Assembly: GCA_965216915.1 (NCBI GenBank)
Contig: CBDCGS010000005.1
Span: forward strand, 423,893 to 487,892
Direction: 5' to 3'
Length of the DNA stretch: 64,000 nt
From: CBDCGS01 sp965216915
GTDB taxonomy: Bacteria; Pseudomonadota; Alphaproteobacteria; UBA828
Below the pieces are notes generated by a model. The model was not told the DNA's origin. It searched no databases and was given only the letters and a program-made list of their open reading frames with translations. The position numbers and the translations under genes were made by a program. Each line of letters opens with the position of its first letter. Within the stretch, counting starts at the first letter, position 1. Shown here piece after piece: positions 37,976-46,916 of the stretch.

Positions 37976-40519
37976 CTACATATGCTGCGCGAGCGCTTCC
38001 TTGACCTTGCCGAACTCTTCGTCGAGCTCGCTGATCAGCGCCGGGCCACTGGCGAGCGCGCTCGCTGCCGCGGCTTCCTCGATCGACTTCAAGAGCGCCG
38101 CGAGGCGGTTCGCCCCGAGGCTCGCGCTACCCGATTTCAGCTTGTGCGCGAGCGCGCGGGCGGCCTCCATATCCTGCTCGGCGATCGCCGTCTGGAGGGC
38201 CCGCATATCCTCGGGCGTGGTCTCCAGATACTTGCCCGCGATGCGCGCCACGAGGTCAGGGGATCCACTGCTTTGCATCGCGCGAATGTTATCGAGCGCG
38301 GTCACATCGAGTACGTCGTCGGTCATGTCATCTCTCATATCGGCCGGCGTGGCCTGTCTCGCGCTAAAGAGCGCATCAATGGTTGCGAAAAGCTTAGTTT
38401 GGTCGAATGGCTTTGAGATGTAGTCGTCCATGCCGGCTTGGAGATGCCGCTCTCGATCGCCCGTCATGGCATCGGCGGTCAGCGCGATGATGGGAATGGA
38501 CCTCACGGCGCCGGGAAGCGCGCGGATCTTCGCGGTCGCCGCGATCCCGTCCATTTCCGGCATTTGGCTATCCATGAAGACGAGGTCGTAGGGGAACGAT
38601 TGGACGGCCTCGACGGCCTCGATCCCGTTGGCCACGAGATCGACTTGATGCGCACCCTCCAGAAGCATCGCCTCGATGATCTCCTGGTTCACGACATTGT
38701 CCTCGGCAACCAGGATGCGCAGCCCGCGCACCTGGCCGACGCCATTCGGGGCGGATGCGCGCCGCTTGCCCGCGCTCTCGATCGTCTCCGGCGCCCCCGC
38801 GCGTGTCGGGATCGTGAACCAAAACTCGGAGCCTGCGCCCGCGCCGCTCTCCACGCCGATCGTGCCGCCCATGAGCTGGACGAACTCCTTGCAAATGGCG
38901 AGGCCAAGCCCGGTGCCGCCGAAGCGGCGGGAGGACGAATTGTCGACCTGGCTGAATTTGGAGAACAGCCGCTCCTGGTCGTCGGGCGTGATGCCGGGGC
39001 CAGAGTCTTTGATCCGGAAGCGCAGCTCGACGCCGTTCGCGCCGAGCGGCCGGGCGTCGACGCTGAGTTCGATCGACCCCTCGTCGGTGAACTTGACGGC
39101 GTTGCCGACGAGGTTGAAGAGGATTTGGCGCAGGCGCCCGGAATCGCCGAGCACGTGGGACGGCACCTCCGGCGCCATGGTGCAGCGGAGCGTGAGATCC
39201 TTCTGGCGCGCCCTCGGCTCCATCAACGCCACCACGCCATCGACCATCGTCGTCGTCTCGAACACGCTTTGCTCGAGCTCCATCTTGCCGGCTTCAATCT
39301 TCGAGAGATCGAGAATGTCGTTGAGAAGCCTGAGCAGCCCATCGCCCGATTGCTTGATGCGCTCGGTCATGTGGCGTTCGCGCTCACCGAGGTCGGCGTT
39401 GAGCAACAGGCTCGCCATCCCGAGGATGCCGTTCATCGGCGTGCGGATCTCGTGGCTCATGGTCGCGAGGAACGCCGACTTCGCCTGGTTGGCAAGCTCC
39501 GCCTGCGTCTTCGCCTCGCGCAGGTCCTTCTCGCTCTGCTGCAGGCGGCGCGCGAGCTCGCGCTGGGTCACGTCGGTATAGGTAAAGACGTACCCGCCAT
39601 CGGCCGTCGGACTGCCGTCGATCTCGAAAATCTGTCCGCTGGGGGTCGGCCACACGATCGAGCATTTGGTGCGGTCCCGCACGGCGCCGATAAGGTCCGC
39701 GGCGAGTTGATGCGAGCCTTGCTTGCCGAACCCGCGTCGCGTGCCGATATAGCCGATCACGACGTTCCATGGCGTGCCGGGCTCGCAGACCGCCTCCGGA
39801 ACGCCGAGGACGCGGAGGAATTTTTGATTGAAGGCGACGAGACGCTGATCGGCGTCGGTCATGCTGACCGCCTGGGCCATGTTCTCGAGCACCGCGACGA
39901 GCTGCGCGCTCTTTTCCGCAACCTCGACCTGCCGACGCTTCAGCTCGGTGATGTCGGTGTAAATGCACACGGTGCCGCCATCGTCGGTCCGGCTCTCGGC
40001 GGCGAGGCACCAGGTTCCCTCACGGAGCTGAATTTCGAAGGGCTCGGCCGGATTGCGGTGACGCTCGAGACGCGCCTCGACCCACCCCTCCGGATCGTCC
40101 GATTGATGCGCCTCGAACAGCTTGTTGTGTGCGAATTCGGTGCGCAGCAGGGTTTCGAAGGTTGGCCCCGATCCGATCAGTTCGCCGACCGCGCCCTTGT
40201 CCCAGACCGTTTCCTTGTAACGGCTGTTGTACATCACGAGCTGATCGTCGGCGTCGAAGAACGCGAAGGCGTCCTCGAGGCTTTCGATCGCGGAACCGAG
40301 CCGTGATTGCGCGCGAAGCTTCGCCCCTGCCTCCGAACGGATCTTGGTGTTGAGCGCCAACATCTCATCGGACATCAGCCCGAACGAGTGCTGCGTCATC
40401 TGGCGCTCGCGATCAGCCTCCTCATAGGCAGAGCCGACCAGCGCATAGAGCTTTTCCTGGTCGACGGTACCGTCGGCCCTAGTCGCCTTTCGTATCTGCC
40501 GCTTGAGAAGATTATGCAT
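37976..40519 (-). CDS. Hybrid sensor histidine kinase with PAS, receiver and Hpt domains (NahK-like)
   Basis: An 847-residue soluble hybrid kinase. Two PAS domains (about 70-190, 210-330) precede HisKA with the phosphoacceptor in FLATMSHEIRTPMNGILGMA near residue 355. HATPase_c follows (NLVGNAVKFTDEG, GGTGLGLAICKEFVQLMGG). A receiver domain has its aspartate in YDLVFMDSQMPEMDG near 647, and a C-terminal Hpt domain has its histidine in ALAHKLKSGSASLGA. No membrane segments. The start is set at the ATG at 40519; an in-frame GTG at 40552 is possible. It lies 78 bases downstream of a FIST-domain gene on the same strand, the arrangement seen for NosP and its kinase NahK, so nitric-oxide or haem-linked control is inferred. 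Confidence 0.9.
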   Translation of the reverse strand: MHNLLKRQIRKATRADGTVDQEKLYALVGSAYEEADRERQMTQHSFGLMSDEMLALNTKIRSEAGAKLRAQSRLGSAIESLEDAFAFFDADDQLVMYNSRYKETVWDKGAVGELIGSGPTFETLLRTEFAHNKLFEAHQSDDPEGWVEARLERHRNPAEPFEIQLREGTWCLAAESRTDDGGTVCIYTDITELKRRQVEVAEKSAQLVAVLENMAQAVSMTDADQRLVAFNQKFLRVLGVPEAVCEPGTPWNVVIGYIGTRRGFGKQGSHQLAADLIGAVRDRTKCSIVWPTPSGQIFEIDGSPTADGGYVFTYTDVTQRELARRLQQSEKDLREAKTQAELANQAKSAFLATMSHEIRTPMNGILGMASLLLNADLGERERHMTERIKQSGDGLLRLLNDILDLSKIEAGKMELEQSVFETTTMVDGVVALMEPRARQKDLTLRCTMAPEVPSHVLGDSGRLRQILFNLVGNAVKFTDEGSIELSVDARPLGANGVELRFRIKDSGPGITPDDQERLFSKFSQVDNSSSRRFGGTGLGLAICKEFVQLMGGTIGVESGAGAGSEFWFTIPTRAGAPETIESAGKRRASAPNGVGQVRGLRILVAEDNVVNQEIIEAMLLEGAHQVDLVANGIEAVEAVQSFPYDLVFMDSQMPEMDGIAATAKIRALPGAVRSIPIIALTADAMTGDRERHLQAGMDDYISKPFDQTKLFATIDALFSARQATPADMRDDMTDDVLDVTALDNIRAMQSSGSPDLVARIAGKYLETTPEDMRALQTAIAEQDMEAARALAHKLKSGSASLGANRLAALLKSIEEAAAASALASGPALISELDEEFGKVKEALAQHM

Positions 40520-40570
40520 GCACTCAATCAGCGACGCGCTCGCCGCCAGCACGACCGGCGCAGGAAGGAG

Positions 40571-40592
40571 ATGGGGCCCCGAGGGGCCCCAT
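40571..40592 (-). terminator. Hairpin between the FIST and kinase genes
   Basis: A perfect 10-bp inverted repeat, ATGGGGCCCC at 40571-40580 and GGGGCCCCAT at 40583-40592, separated by two bases. It lies between the FIST stop and the kinase start. No U-run follows, so it more likely tunes read-through or mRNA ends than stops transcription fully. Confidence 0.5.
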
Positions 40593-40597
40593 ATCGC

Positions 40598-41746
40598 CTA
40601 GGCGACTTCTGAATAAACCGTCACGGTCATAGTTTGATTGTGGAGGTCCGAGACGCCGGATTCGGCGTGGGGCGAAATCTCCCCATAGGAATAGAAGCCG
40701 GTGGTCACGGTGCCGTTTCCGACGGCCTCGCCCGCGGCCTCGATCTCCTCGCCGATCCGCTGCCCCATGAGGAGCTTGCGGCCGACGCAGCTGATCATGA
40801 CGGCGAGCTTGTCATTCTGGGCGGCGTTGGCTGCCGCAGCCCGCGCGGCGCGCGCAGCCCCGTCGATCAGGTGATCGAAATTGCCGCGCATCAGCTGCGC
40901 GGTATAGCCCTGCGGCACATTGCCCGCGAAGTTCATGCTCTGAGACCCCTCGTCGACGCCGAGGATCGTGCGCACGACGTCTTTGTCGGGGGCACCGGTG
41001 GGATGCACCTTCAGCGGGAACAACAGCGCGCTCGCCGGCAAGTTCTGCGCCTCTTCGCCGAGATAGCGCTTGTAGAGCTCGAGCGCGGGCTCGCCATCCA
41101 GTTCGTAGAGGACATTGTCCTTGGAGCGGGTGATCACGCGCTCGGGGCCGAACGTGTCCCAGCCGCCGACGCTGCCATGGCCGATAACCAGCGAATCACC
41201 GTAAAGGCCGAAGGCCGCGATCAGCCCCTCGACGGGCGCCGTGTCGACACCGACGAGCGTCGTCTCGAAGCGGTCGCCGTCGCCCGCCATGCCGCCCGTG
41301 ACCGGCACGTCGGAGCCCACGATCTCGGTGATGCCGCGCACGAGCTCGCTGCCGTTGACGAAGATGCCGTCGCTCAGGACAAAGATCGTCGCCAAGTCGT
41401 CGGCCAGCAGATCGCGCCCGATGCTCTGCCCGCACGCGAATGAATCCTCGCTTTTCTTTGCTTCGGCGGAAGAGATTTTGACGCGCGTCTTTTCAAACTG
41501 GATCGCGGTCGCGACGATGCTGTCGTCGAGCACGTCCTCATTGACGATTTCCCCACCCGTCGTGCAGCCGATCATATGGGCGTTGGGAAACTGCTTCTTC
41601 AGGTCAGCGAAGCAAGCACTTTCGGAGACCACGCCGGGCCCGGCGAAATACATCACAAGTTGTGGGTCGGTAACATCGTTGCCGTCGCCATTCCCAATCC
41701 GCTGCCAACCATCGGCAGCATTCCAAACCTGTTGACTAAGACGCAT
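40598..41746 (-). CDS. FIST-domain sensory protein (NosP-like)
   Basis: A 382-residue soluble protein with FIST_N and FIST_C domains. Family features include AHMIGCTTGGEIVNEDVLDD, LVRGITEIVGSDVPVTGGMA GDGD-type glycine region, and the C-terminal TTGFYSYGEISPHAESGVSD LHNQTMTVT block. FIST proteins bind small ligands; those of the NosP group bind haem and nitric oxide and pass the signal to a neighbouring hybrid kinase, which is exactly what follows here. The ATG at 41746 with upstream GGAG is preferred to the TTG at 41761. Haem binding is inferred from family and context, not seen directly. Confidence 0.88.
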   Translation of the reverse strand: MRLSQQVWNAADGWQRIGNGDGNDVTDPQLVMYFAGPGVVSESACFADLKKQFPNAHMIGCTTGGEIVNEDVLDDSIVATAIQFEKTRVKISSAEAKKSEDSFACGQSIGRDLLADDLATIFVLSDGIFVNGSELVRGITEIVGSDVPVTGGMAGDGDRFETTLVGVDTAPVEGLIAAFGLYGDSLVIGHGSVGGWDTFGPERVITRSKDNVLYELDGEPALELYKRYLGEEAQNLPASALLFPLKVHPTGAPDKDVVRTILGVDEGSQSMNFAGNVPQGYTAQLMRGNFDHLIDGAARAARAAAANAAQNDKLAVMISCVGRKLLMGQRIGEEIEAAGEAVGNGTVTTGFYSYGEISPHAESGVSDLHNQTMTVTVYSEVA

Positions 41747-42078
41747 CCAAATTCTCCGCAATTGGTGAAACCGGCCGTTACCGCCGATAGCAACATCGTC
41801 CGACCTAGGAGCCGGATAGGGGTCCAGCAGCAGGTTTTACCGTCGAGCGGTTAACACCTGGTTGTCCAGTCATCGAAATGCGACTGGTCTTGGCGCTTTG
41901 ACGCTGCGAAGCCCGCTTGTGATCCAGCGGGAACAACGTTGCACCGCCGTGGCGTCGCGCACCCGCTCTTGGTTAACCGGGTCTTTCCGGTCTTGCTTAA
42001 CGGCTCGTCAAGCGATTGATCCGAGAATCGGGCGACCGTCCCGCCAAGCACCGGCTCACCCAAGGGGAATGTCTCGTC
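41747..42078. promoter_or_regulatory. Divergent intergenic region upstream of the FIST gene and a secreted protein
   Basis: This 332-base gap has no convincing gene. It must carry promoters for both flanking genes, which read outward. It contains two GGTTAA-type strings (near 41849 and 41969) and TTAACACCTGGTTG, which only loosely resembles a CtrA site. No clear -35/-10 pair was found. Confidence 0.4.
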
Positions 42079-42774
42079 ATGGTCTTTGGACGCACAGGAC
42101 GCCTGCTCGTCCTCACAGCCGCCGCGCTGGGCGCGGCATCCCTCGTGCCCCTCGCCCAAAGCCGAGCGGCCGACAAAACCCTAACGAGCGCCTACGACGC
42201 GCTGTTCGAGGCGACGGTTGCGAGCCGTGTGGTCGAGATCGCGACCGCCCGCGGGGACATGCCGCGCGCTGCTGAAGCCGAGGAAGATGGGATGGCGGCG
42301 CTGCAGCGGGCTGAGGCCATCCATGAAACGTTCAAGGCGCGCCACGAGGTTGCGCTCGCCGCGGCCCGGCAAGCCGAGATCCGGCTCGCCGCGGCGATCG
42401 AGCGGCGGCGCGCGGTTCAGGCCGCCTGGCTTCGCTTGCGTCCTCCGATGAGCGGCCACCGCACCATCATCGCGGCCTCGACCGGCACGACCGGTGGAAC
42501 GACCACACCGCCGGCGCTGGTGCGGGCGCACGCGGCGGAGCGAGCGGCGCTTGCCGAGGTCGGCGCGGACCGCGCCGCGCTGATTGAGGCGGCGGTCGCG
42601 CTGCAGCATGTCACGGCGGTCCTCGCCGAGTTGCACGCGACCATGCGGCAGCCCCGCGCCACGCCCGCGGACGTCGCTCCCGCGAACTCGACGGGCCGCA
42701 CCGTGTGGCGCCACCGCATGCGCTATGATGAGCTTCTCGACACCCTGTTCGGCCCGCAAGCCCAGGGAGGCTAG
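42079..42774 (+). CDS. Hypothetical exported alanine-rich protein
   Basis: A 231-residue protein. The start at 42079 gives a signal peptide (MVFGRTGRLLVLTAAALGAA, cleavage near SRAAD). The mature part is strongly helical and Ala/Arg/Glu-rich (LAAARQAEIRLAAAIERRRA, then AHAAERAALAEVGADRAAL), so coiled coil is likely. A Thr/Gly-rich break (STGTTGGTTTPP) divides two helical halves. No known family was recognised. A start at 42016 would add a non-signal stretch and is less likely. Confidence 0.6.
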   Translation: MVFGRTGRLLVLTAAALGAASLVPLAQSRAADKTLTSAYDALFEATVASRVVEIATARGDMPRAAEAEEDGMAALQRAEAIHETFKARHEVALAAARQAEIRLAAAIERRRAVQAAWLRLRPPMSGHRTIIAASTGTTGGTTTPPALVRAHAAERAALAEVGADRAALIEAAVALQHVTAVLAELHATMRQPRATPADVAPANSTGRTVWRHRMRYDELLDTLFGPQAQGG

Positions 42775-42905
42775 CCCGAGAAACGCGGCGCGACGCACGC
42801 CACCCGCGCGGTTGACCAAGATCAACGTGGGCACGGCGCGCGCGCATCAGAGTCGGTCGGCGGGAGGGCCAAGCCCTAGGGTCCAGTATTTGGAGGTGGT
42901 AGACC

Positions 42906-43271
42906 ATGCGCACGATCCCGGACAAGGCGGAGATCTCGATTGATTTTCCCGACAAAGCCTATATGGGCGCGTTCGGACCGCGCGCGGGATATGCCGCCGA
43001 AGCAGATGATGAGGGCGTGGTGCTCAAGCTCGAGCGTAGCGGCGACGACCGCCGCGTCGCGAGCATGCATCTCCACTACTATTTGCTGGCGGGAATTCTC
43101 GAAGAGCTCGCGGGGTCCATCAAGGGCCGGCCGCGCATCGACGAGCCGCACCGTGAGGCGCTGATGGACGCAGCGGATGCGTTTCGGCGCTCGCTCGGCC
43201 GCCGGCGTCCGAAGTCGTCCACCACGAGCGGCGAGGCGGCGCGGCCCCATGGCTGGCGCTCGCGGCCCTGA
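42906..43271 (+). CDS. Conserved-looking hypothetical protein
   Basis: A 121-residue soluble protein with no recognised domain. It begins MRTIPDKAEISIDFPDKAYM and contains an amphipathic helical stretch HYYLLAGILEELAGSIKGR. The C-terminus is Arg/Ser/Pro-rich and probably disordered. The ATG is preceded by GGAGGTGGT, a strong ribosome site, which is the main evidence that it is translated. It lies between two exported-protein genes on the same strand. Confidence 0.6.
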   Translation: MRTIPDKAEISIDFPDKAYMGAFGPRAGYAAEADDEGVVLKLERSGDDRRVASMHLHYYLLAGILEELAGSIKGRPRIDEPHREALMDAADAFRRSLGRRRPKSSTTSGEAARPHGWRSRP

Positions 43272-43337
43272 CCGGCCTCCGGCATGACGCTCCCTCGCGC
43301 CCGACCAATCACCACCACAGCAAAAGGCACCATCCGG

Positions 43338-43847
43338 ATGAAGCGATTCTTGGGGTACGCGGCGGCGGCCGCGATGATCTCGATTGCCCTGCAACAGAGC
43401 CCGATACAAGCCGCCGATGCCACCGATGAGGCGGCGCTCGGCCCCGAAAGAGATCCGGCCCTTCGCCTCGTCTTCCCCCTCGTCGATGCGCAACGCGGGC
43501 GCACGCTCTTCGTCACCAAGGGCTGCGTCATTTGCCATGCCGTCAACGGCATCGGCGGCCAAGCCGCGCCCCCGCTCGACGCCGGGGACGACGCGACCGT
43601 CGAGCCGCTCGCCTTCGCGGCCCGCATGTGGCGCGGCGCCGGGGCCATGATCGATTTTCAGGCGACCGAGTTCGGCTATCAGATCGATCTGACCGGCGAC
43701 GAGATCGGTCACATCGCCGCCTTCGCCGCCGATGGCACGGAGCAGCGGCAGTTCACCCTCGACGAGATTCCCGATCTGATCCAGGAGCTGATGATCGACG
43801 AGCCGTGGCGGCCGGACCTCTTCGAGAAGGCGCTCGAGCTCGATTGA
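43338..43847 (+). CDS. Monohaem c-type cytochrome, periplasmic
   Basis: A 169-residue protein with a signal peptide (MKRFLGYAAAAAMISIALQQ, cleavage near IQAAD) and one haem site, CVICH near residue 62. A probable axial methionine is in FAARMWRGAGAMIDF. The C-terminal GDEIGHIAAFAADGTEQ matches the last helix of class I cytochromes c. The ATG at 43338 is preferred over 43284 because it begins the signal peptide. The redox partner is unknown. Confidence 0.85.
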   Translation: MKRFLGYAAAAAMISIALQQSPIQAADATDEAALGPERDPALRLVFPLVDAQRGRTLFVTKGCVICHAVNGIGGQAAPPLDAGDDATVEPLAFAARMWRGAGAMIDFQATEFGYQIDLTGDEIGHIAAFAADGTEQRQFTLDEIPDLIQELMIDEPWRPDLFEKALELD

Positions 43848-43889
43848 GGCGTTGAGCGCCTGATCGTCGGCCCGCTCCGCCGGCGCCGA

Positions 43890-45206
43890 TCAGCGCGTCA
43901 CAAGAACGAACGCGACCGCAGCCACGGCGAGCGCCGCCACGAGCGGAGCCGCCATGCGCAGACCGAAGCGTGGCCCGGCGATCGCGGTGGCCAGCGCCGG
44001 CTTGGCCACCGTGTTCGTGAGCGCCGCGACGAGCACCGCGAGCACGGCGATATCGGCTGACACCGCCTCATCGTTCGCCATCGTCGCAACCGACACCAAG
44101 ATCGCATCGACATCCGCGATGCCGGATGCACCGGCGAGCGCAAGCAGCCCGGCCTCGCCCAGAGCCGCCTGGAGACCGCGCGCCAGGATCAGGATGAGCG
44201 CCAGCAGCACACCGAACTGGAGCGCCATCTTGAGGTCGAGCGGATTGCCGGGCCCGAGCGTGCTCTCGTGGCTGAGCGCCGGGTTCGCGAGGCTCCGCCG
44301 CATCGCGCGCCACCCGAGACCCGCGGCAACCACCATCCCCGCCGCCCCGGCGGCCAGCAACGGCGCCAGCAGGTCCGCCGCGAGCATCGGGGTCAGGAGC
44401 GCCGCGACCACCAGCATGCGGGGAAACATCACCGCGGCGGATGCCCCGGCGCTGATCGAAAGGATCTCGGAATGCTCCGGATGGCTTCGGGCGAGCCGCG
44501 AGAAGCTCAACGCGACGGCGGTTGAGGACACCAAACCCCCAAGCAGGGCCGAGGCCACGATTCCCCGGCGCGGCCCGATCACGCGGATCGCGACGTAACC
44601 CACATACGAGATCCCGCCGATCAGCACGACGAGCCACCAGAGCTCGTAGGGGTTGATCGCATCCCACGGGCCGTAATGCGCGTCGGGGAGCACCGGCAGA
44701 ATGACGATCGAGATCAGGAGAAGGCGAAGCGTGGCAAACAGCTCCTCCCGGCGCAGATGCCGGACGAAGCGATGGAGCTCGGGCTTCGCCCCGAGGACCA
44801 GCGCGAGCACGACGGCGGTGCTCGCCGCGATGATCAGCTCGCCCAATCCCGTAAGACCCCCGAGCGCGAACGTCAGCAACAACGCCGTCGCCGTGGTAAT
44901 GCCGAAATCGGCGCCGCTGCGCGTGGTGCGCCAATAGGCTGCCGTGATCAGCGCGCCAAGGCCGAACAGCGGCGCCACGACGATCCAGGGTCCGAGGCTT
45001 GTCGTGAGCAGGCTTGTGGTGGCGCCGATGACGCTGACCACGCCGAACGTGCGGATGCCGGCGACACGCCCGCCCTCTTGCGCCTCGCGCGTATGCCAGC
45101 CGCGCTCGAGCCCGACCAGCAGACCGATCGCCAGGGCGACGGCAAGGCGCATGAGGATTTGAAGCGCGCCCCCGTCCATGTCCGCATCCGCGCCGAAGGT
45201 GCTCAT
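43890..45206 (-). CDS. MgtC/SapB-type membrane protein with DUF4010
   Basis: A 438-residue polytopic protein. The N-terminal MgtC-like part has LAVALAIGLLVGLERGWHTR and AGIRTFGVVSVIGATTSLL. The C-terminal half, after about residue 170, is a DUF4010 membrane domain (PRRGIVASALLGGLVSSTAV, VAALTNTVAKPALATAIAG). About eleven to twelve hydrophobic helices are visible. The fusion is a known family with no fixed function; roles in magnesium or acid adaptation are only suggested for MgtC itself. Confidence 0.85.
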   Translation of the reverse strand: MSTFGADADMDGGALQILMRLAVALAIGLLVGLERGWHTREAQEGGRVAGIRTFGVVSVIGATTSLLTTSLGPWIVVAPLFGLGALITAAYWRTTRSGADFGITTATALLLTFALGGLTGLGELIIAASTAVVLALVLGAKPELHRFVRHLRREELFATLRLLLISIVILPVLPDAHYGPWDAINPYELWWLVVLIGGISYVGYVAIRVIGPRRGIVASALLGGLVSSTAVALSFSRLARSHPEHSEILSISAGASAAVMFPRMLVVAALLTPMLAADLLAPLLAAGAAGMVVAAGLGWRAMRRSLANPALSHESTLGPGNPLDLKMALQFGVLLALILILARGLQAALGEAGLLALAGASGIADVDAILVSVATMANDEAVSADIAVLAVLVAALTNTVAKPALATAIAGPRFGLRMAAPLVAALAVAAVAFVLVTR

Positions 45207-45403
45207 TGCTCCCTCTCACCCAATGTCGCGACGATCGCGGTCCGTGGGAATGCGGGCAACTGCGTATCCGCGCGCGGTCCGGACTGCACACGACCGCGTG
45301 CGGAAACGGCGGGAATCGCGTCGGTCGCGCGCGCCCGCGACGGGCTATTATGCTTGCGAGACGGTCCGCCCCTTCGCGGGCCGACCCGCGGAGGAGAGAG
45401 ACG

Positions 45404-45841
45404 ATGGCAACCGAGCCCGCAGGCCCCGCACCGGGGTTTCAGAAACATCCGCAGTACGACATCACGAGCGCGCCGGTGGGCGCGCCGGTCACCGTCACCT
45501 GCGCCGGCACGGTGGTGGCCGAGACGACAGGGGCGGTGTGGCTACACGAGACGCGGCATTTTCCCGTGCTCTACGTCCCGCGCGCCGATGTGCGCTTCGA
45601 CCACCTCGAGGAGACCGATCACTCAACCTACTGTCCGTTCAAGGGCGAGGCCCGCTATTGGAGCGTGCCGGCGGCCGGCGAGGCGGGCGAGAACATCGTC
45701 TGGGGCTACGACGCGCCGTTCGATGAGGTGAGCCTGCTCGCCCAGTTCGTCGCCTTCTACGGAGACCGGGTCGACATCACGATCGACGGCAATCCCATCC
45801 CCCGCCAGGGGCCCGGCTACACGGATGAGCCGGCGCCATGA
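45404..45841 (+). CDS. DUF427 domain protein
   Basis: A 145-residue protein with the DUF427 core: VVAETTGAVWLHETRHFPVL YVPR-type start, TDHSTYCPFKGEARYWSV and a C-terminal FYGDRVDITIDG. The strings STYCPFKG and ARYWS are strong family marks. It is small, soluble and probably binds a small ligand; the activity is not established. The ATG at 45404 has GGAGGAGAG upstream. It overlaps the following SDR by four bases (ATGA), so the two are translationally coupled. Confidence 0.9.
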   Translation: MATEPAGPAPGFQKHPQYDITSAPVGAPVTVTCAGTVVAETTGAVWLHETRHFPVLYVPRADVRFDHLEETDHSTYCPFKGEARYWSVPAAGEAGENIVWGYDAPFDEVSLLAQFVAFYGDRVDITIDGNPIPRQGPGYTDEPAP

Positions 45842-46587
45842 GGCTCGACGGCAAGCGCGCGCTGATCACCGGCGCAAGTGGCGGCATCGGCACGGAAGTC
45901 GCGACACGTTTCGCCGCCGAGGGCGCGGTGCTCGCGCTCAGCGATCTCGCGGAGGGTGCTGCAGCGCCGGCGGGCGCGCGGTTCTTCCCGGCGGATCTGC
46001 GCGGGCGGGACGCGGCCCAAGCGCTGGCGAGCGCGGCCGCCGAGGCGCTCGGCGGCATCGACCTCCTGGTCAATTGCGCGGGCGTGTTCAAGACCGTGCC
46101 GTTCGACGAGACCACCGAGGAGAACTGGGACCACAATCTCGACGTCAATCTGCGCGGCGTGTTTTTTCTCATTCAGGCGGTCGCGCCCCACATGCGGCAC
46201 GCCGGCGGCGGCAAGATCGTCAACATGACCTCCATCGCCGCGAGCGACGGCTTCGCCAACGCACACGCCTATTGCGCAGCCAAGGGCGGCCTCCTCAACC
46301 TGACGCGCGCGCTCGCGGTCGACCTCGCGCCCGACGGCATCAACGTCAACGCCATCGCGCCCGGCTTCGTGCGCACCGAGATGACGCGTCAATTGTGGAC
46401 CGACGAGGTCTTCATCGCCGGCCTCGAACGCACGCTGATCACCCGCGGCGGCTATATGGAGCCCGCCGCGATCGCCCAGGCCGCGCTCTTTCTCTGCTCG
46501 GCGGACGCCGACCACATGCACGGCCACAACCTCGTGGTCGACGACGGCTGGCTCGCCGGCGTCGCGCCGACGGCCTTCGGGCGATAA
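45838..46587 (+). CDS. SDR-family oxidoreductase
   Basis: A 249-residue short-chain dehydrogenase/reductase. The cofactor motif is ALITGASGGIGTEVATRFAA, the structural motif LVNCAG, and the active-site lysine-tyrosine motif YCAAK, with catalytic serine in MTSIAASDGF. It belongs to the classical branch, probably NAD-dependent by the following acidic residue (LSDLAEG). The substrate is unknown. It is coupled to the upstream DUF427 gene. Confidence 0.88.
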   Translation: MRLDGKRALITGASGGIGTEVATRFAAEGAVLALSDLAEGAAAPAGARFFPADLRGRDAAQALASAAAEALGGIDLLVNCAGVFKTVPFDETTEENWDHNLDVNLRGVFFLIQAVAPHMRHAGGGKIVNMTSIAASDGFANAHAYCAAKGGLLNLTRALAVDLAPDGINVNAIAPGFVRTEMTRQLWTDEVFIAGLERTLITRGGYMEPAAIAQAALFLCSADADHMHGHNLVVDDGWLAGVAPTAFGR

Positions 46588-46636
46588 GGCGGACCGCGCG
46601 CGACGATGTCACAAGAGGCGTGGTGAGCCGGTCTCC

Positions 46637-46684
46637 GAGCGCGACAACCCCGACTGGAAAGACCTCTACCCAAGCGGGTTTGGC
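46637..46684 (+). pseudogene. Remnant of a GIY-YIG gene, C-terminal codons only
   Basis: Sixteen codons reading ERDNPDWKDLYPSGFG match the last residues of the intact GIY-YIG protein downstream, with changes in two positions. No upstream part of the gene is present. It is a leftover of duplication of the 3' end together with its palindromes. Confidence 0.75.
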
Positions 46685-46736
46685 TATCGGGTGATCACGG
46701 CCACGCGGTTGACCGAGCGCCCGCACAAGCGCAGGT

Positions 46737-46775
46737 GTTCCTGGATCCGCGGGTCAAGCCGGCGGATGAGGATAG
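46737..46775 (+). repeat. Palindromic repeat, forward copy 1
   Basis: GTTCCTGGATCCGCGGGTC and the rest of a 39-base element whose core CCGCGGG-TCAAG-CCxGCGG forms a hairpin with one mismatch in this copy. It recurs inverted at 46818 and again as a pair at 47254 and 47339. Confidence 0.85.
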
Positions 46776-46817
46776 AGTGGTGGCCGGCCACCAACGAAGC
46801 GACGCGGCCTTGCTTTT

Positions 46818-46854
46818 CACGTCATCCGCGGGCTTGACCCGCGGACCCAGGAAC
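46818..46854 (-). repeat. Palindromic repeat, reverse copy 1
   Basis: Inverted copy of the same element, 42 bases from forward copy 1. Core ATCCGCGGGCTTGACCCGCG forms the hairpin. Confidence 0.85.
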
Positions 46855-46916
46855 AACGGCCTTTCAAGCAAAACTCGATTATTGTCAACACCACCCTGCG
46901 GAGGGATACCGAGCCG

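Larger units (their letters stand above)
46637..46896 (+). repeat. Duplicated GIY-YIG 3'-end unit, copy A
   Basis: About 260 bases closely matching 47154-47413 (copy B). It begins with the last codons of a GIY-YIG gene (ERDNPDWKDLYPSGFG), continues into the forward palindromic repeat (46737-46775), a divergent spacer, the reverse repeat (46818-46854), and a shared tail ending CCACCC. From the start to the forward repeat the offset is a constant 517 bases; beyond the spacer it is 521. Confidence 0.85.

Noticed and set aside
41845..41870. CtrA-type binding site (TTAACACCTGGTTG)
   Set aside because: Only one half matches TTAA-N7-TTAA fully; the second half is TTGT. Too weak to claim.
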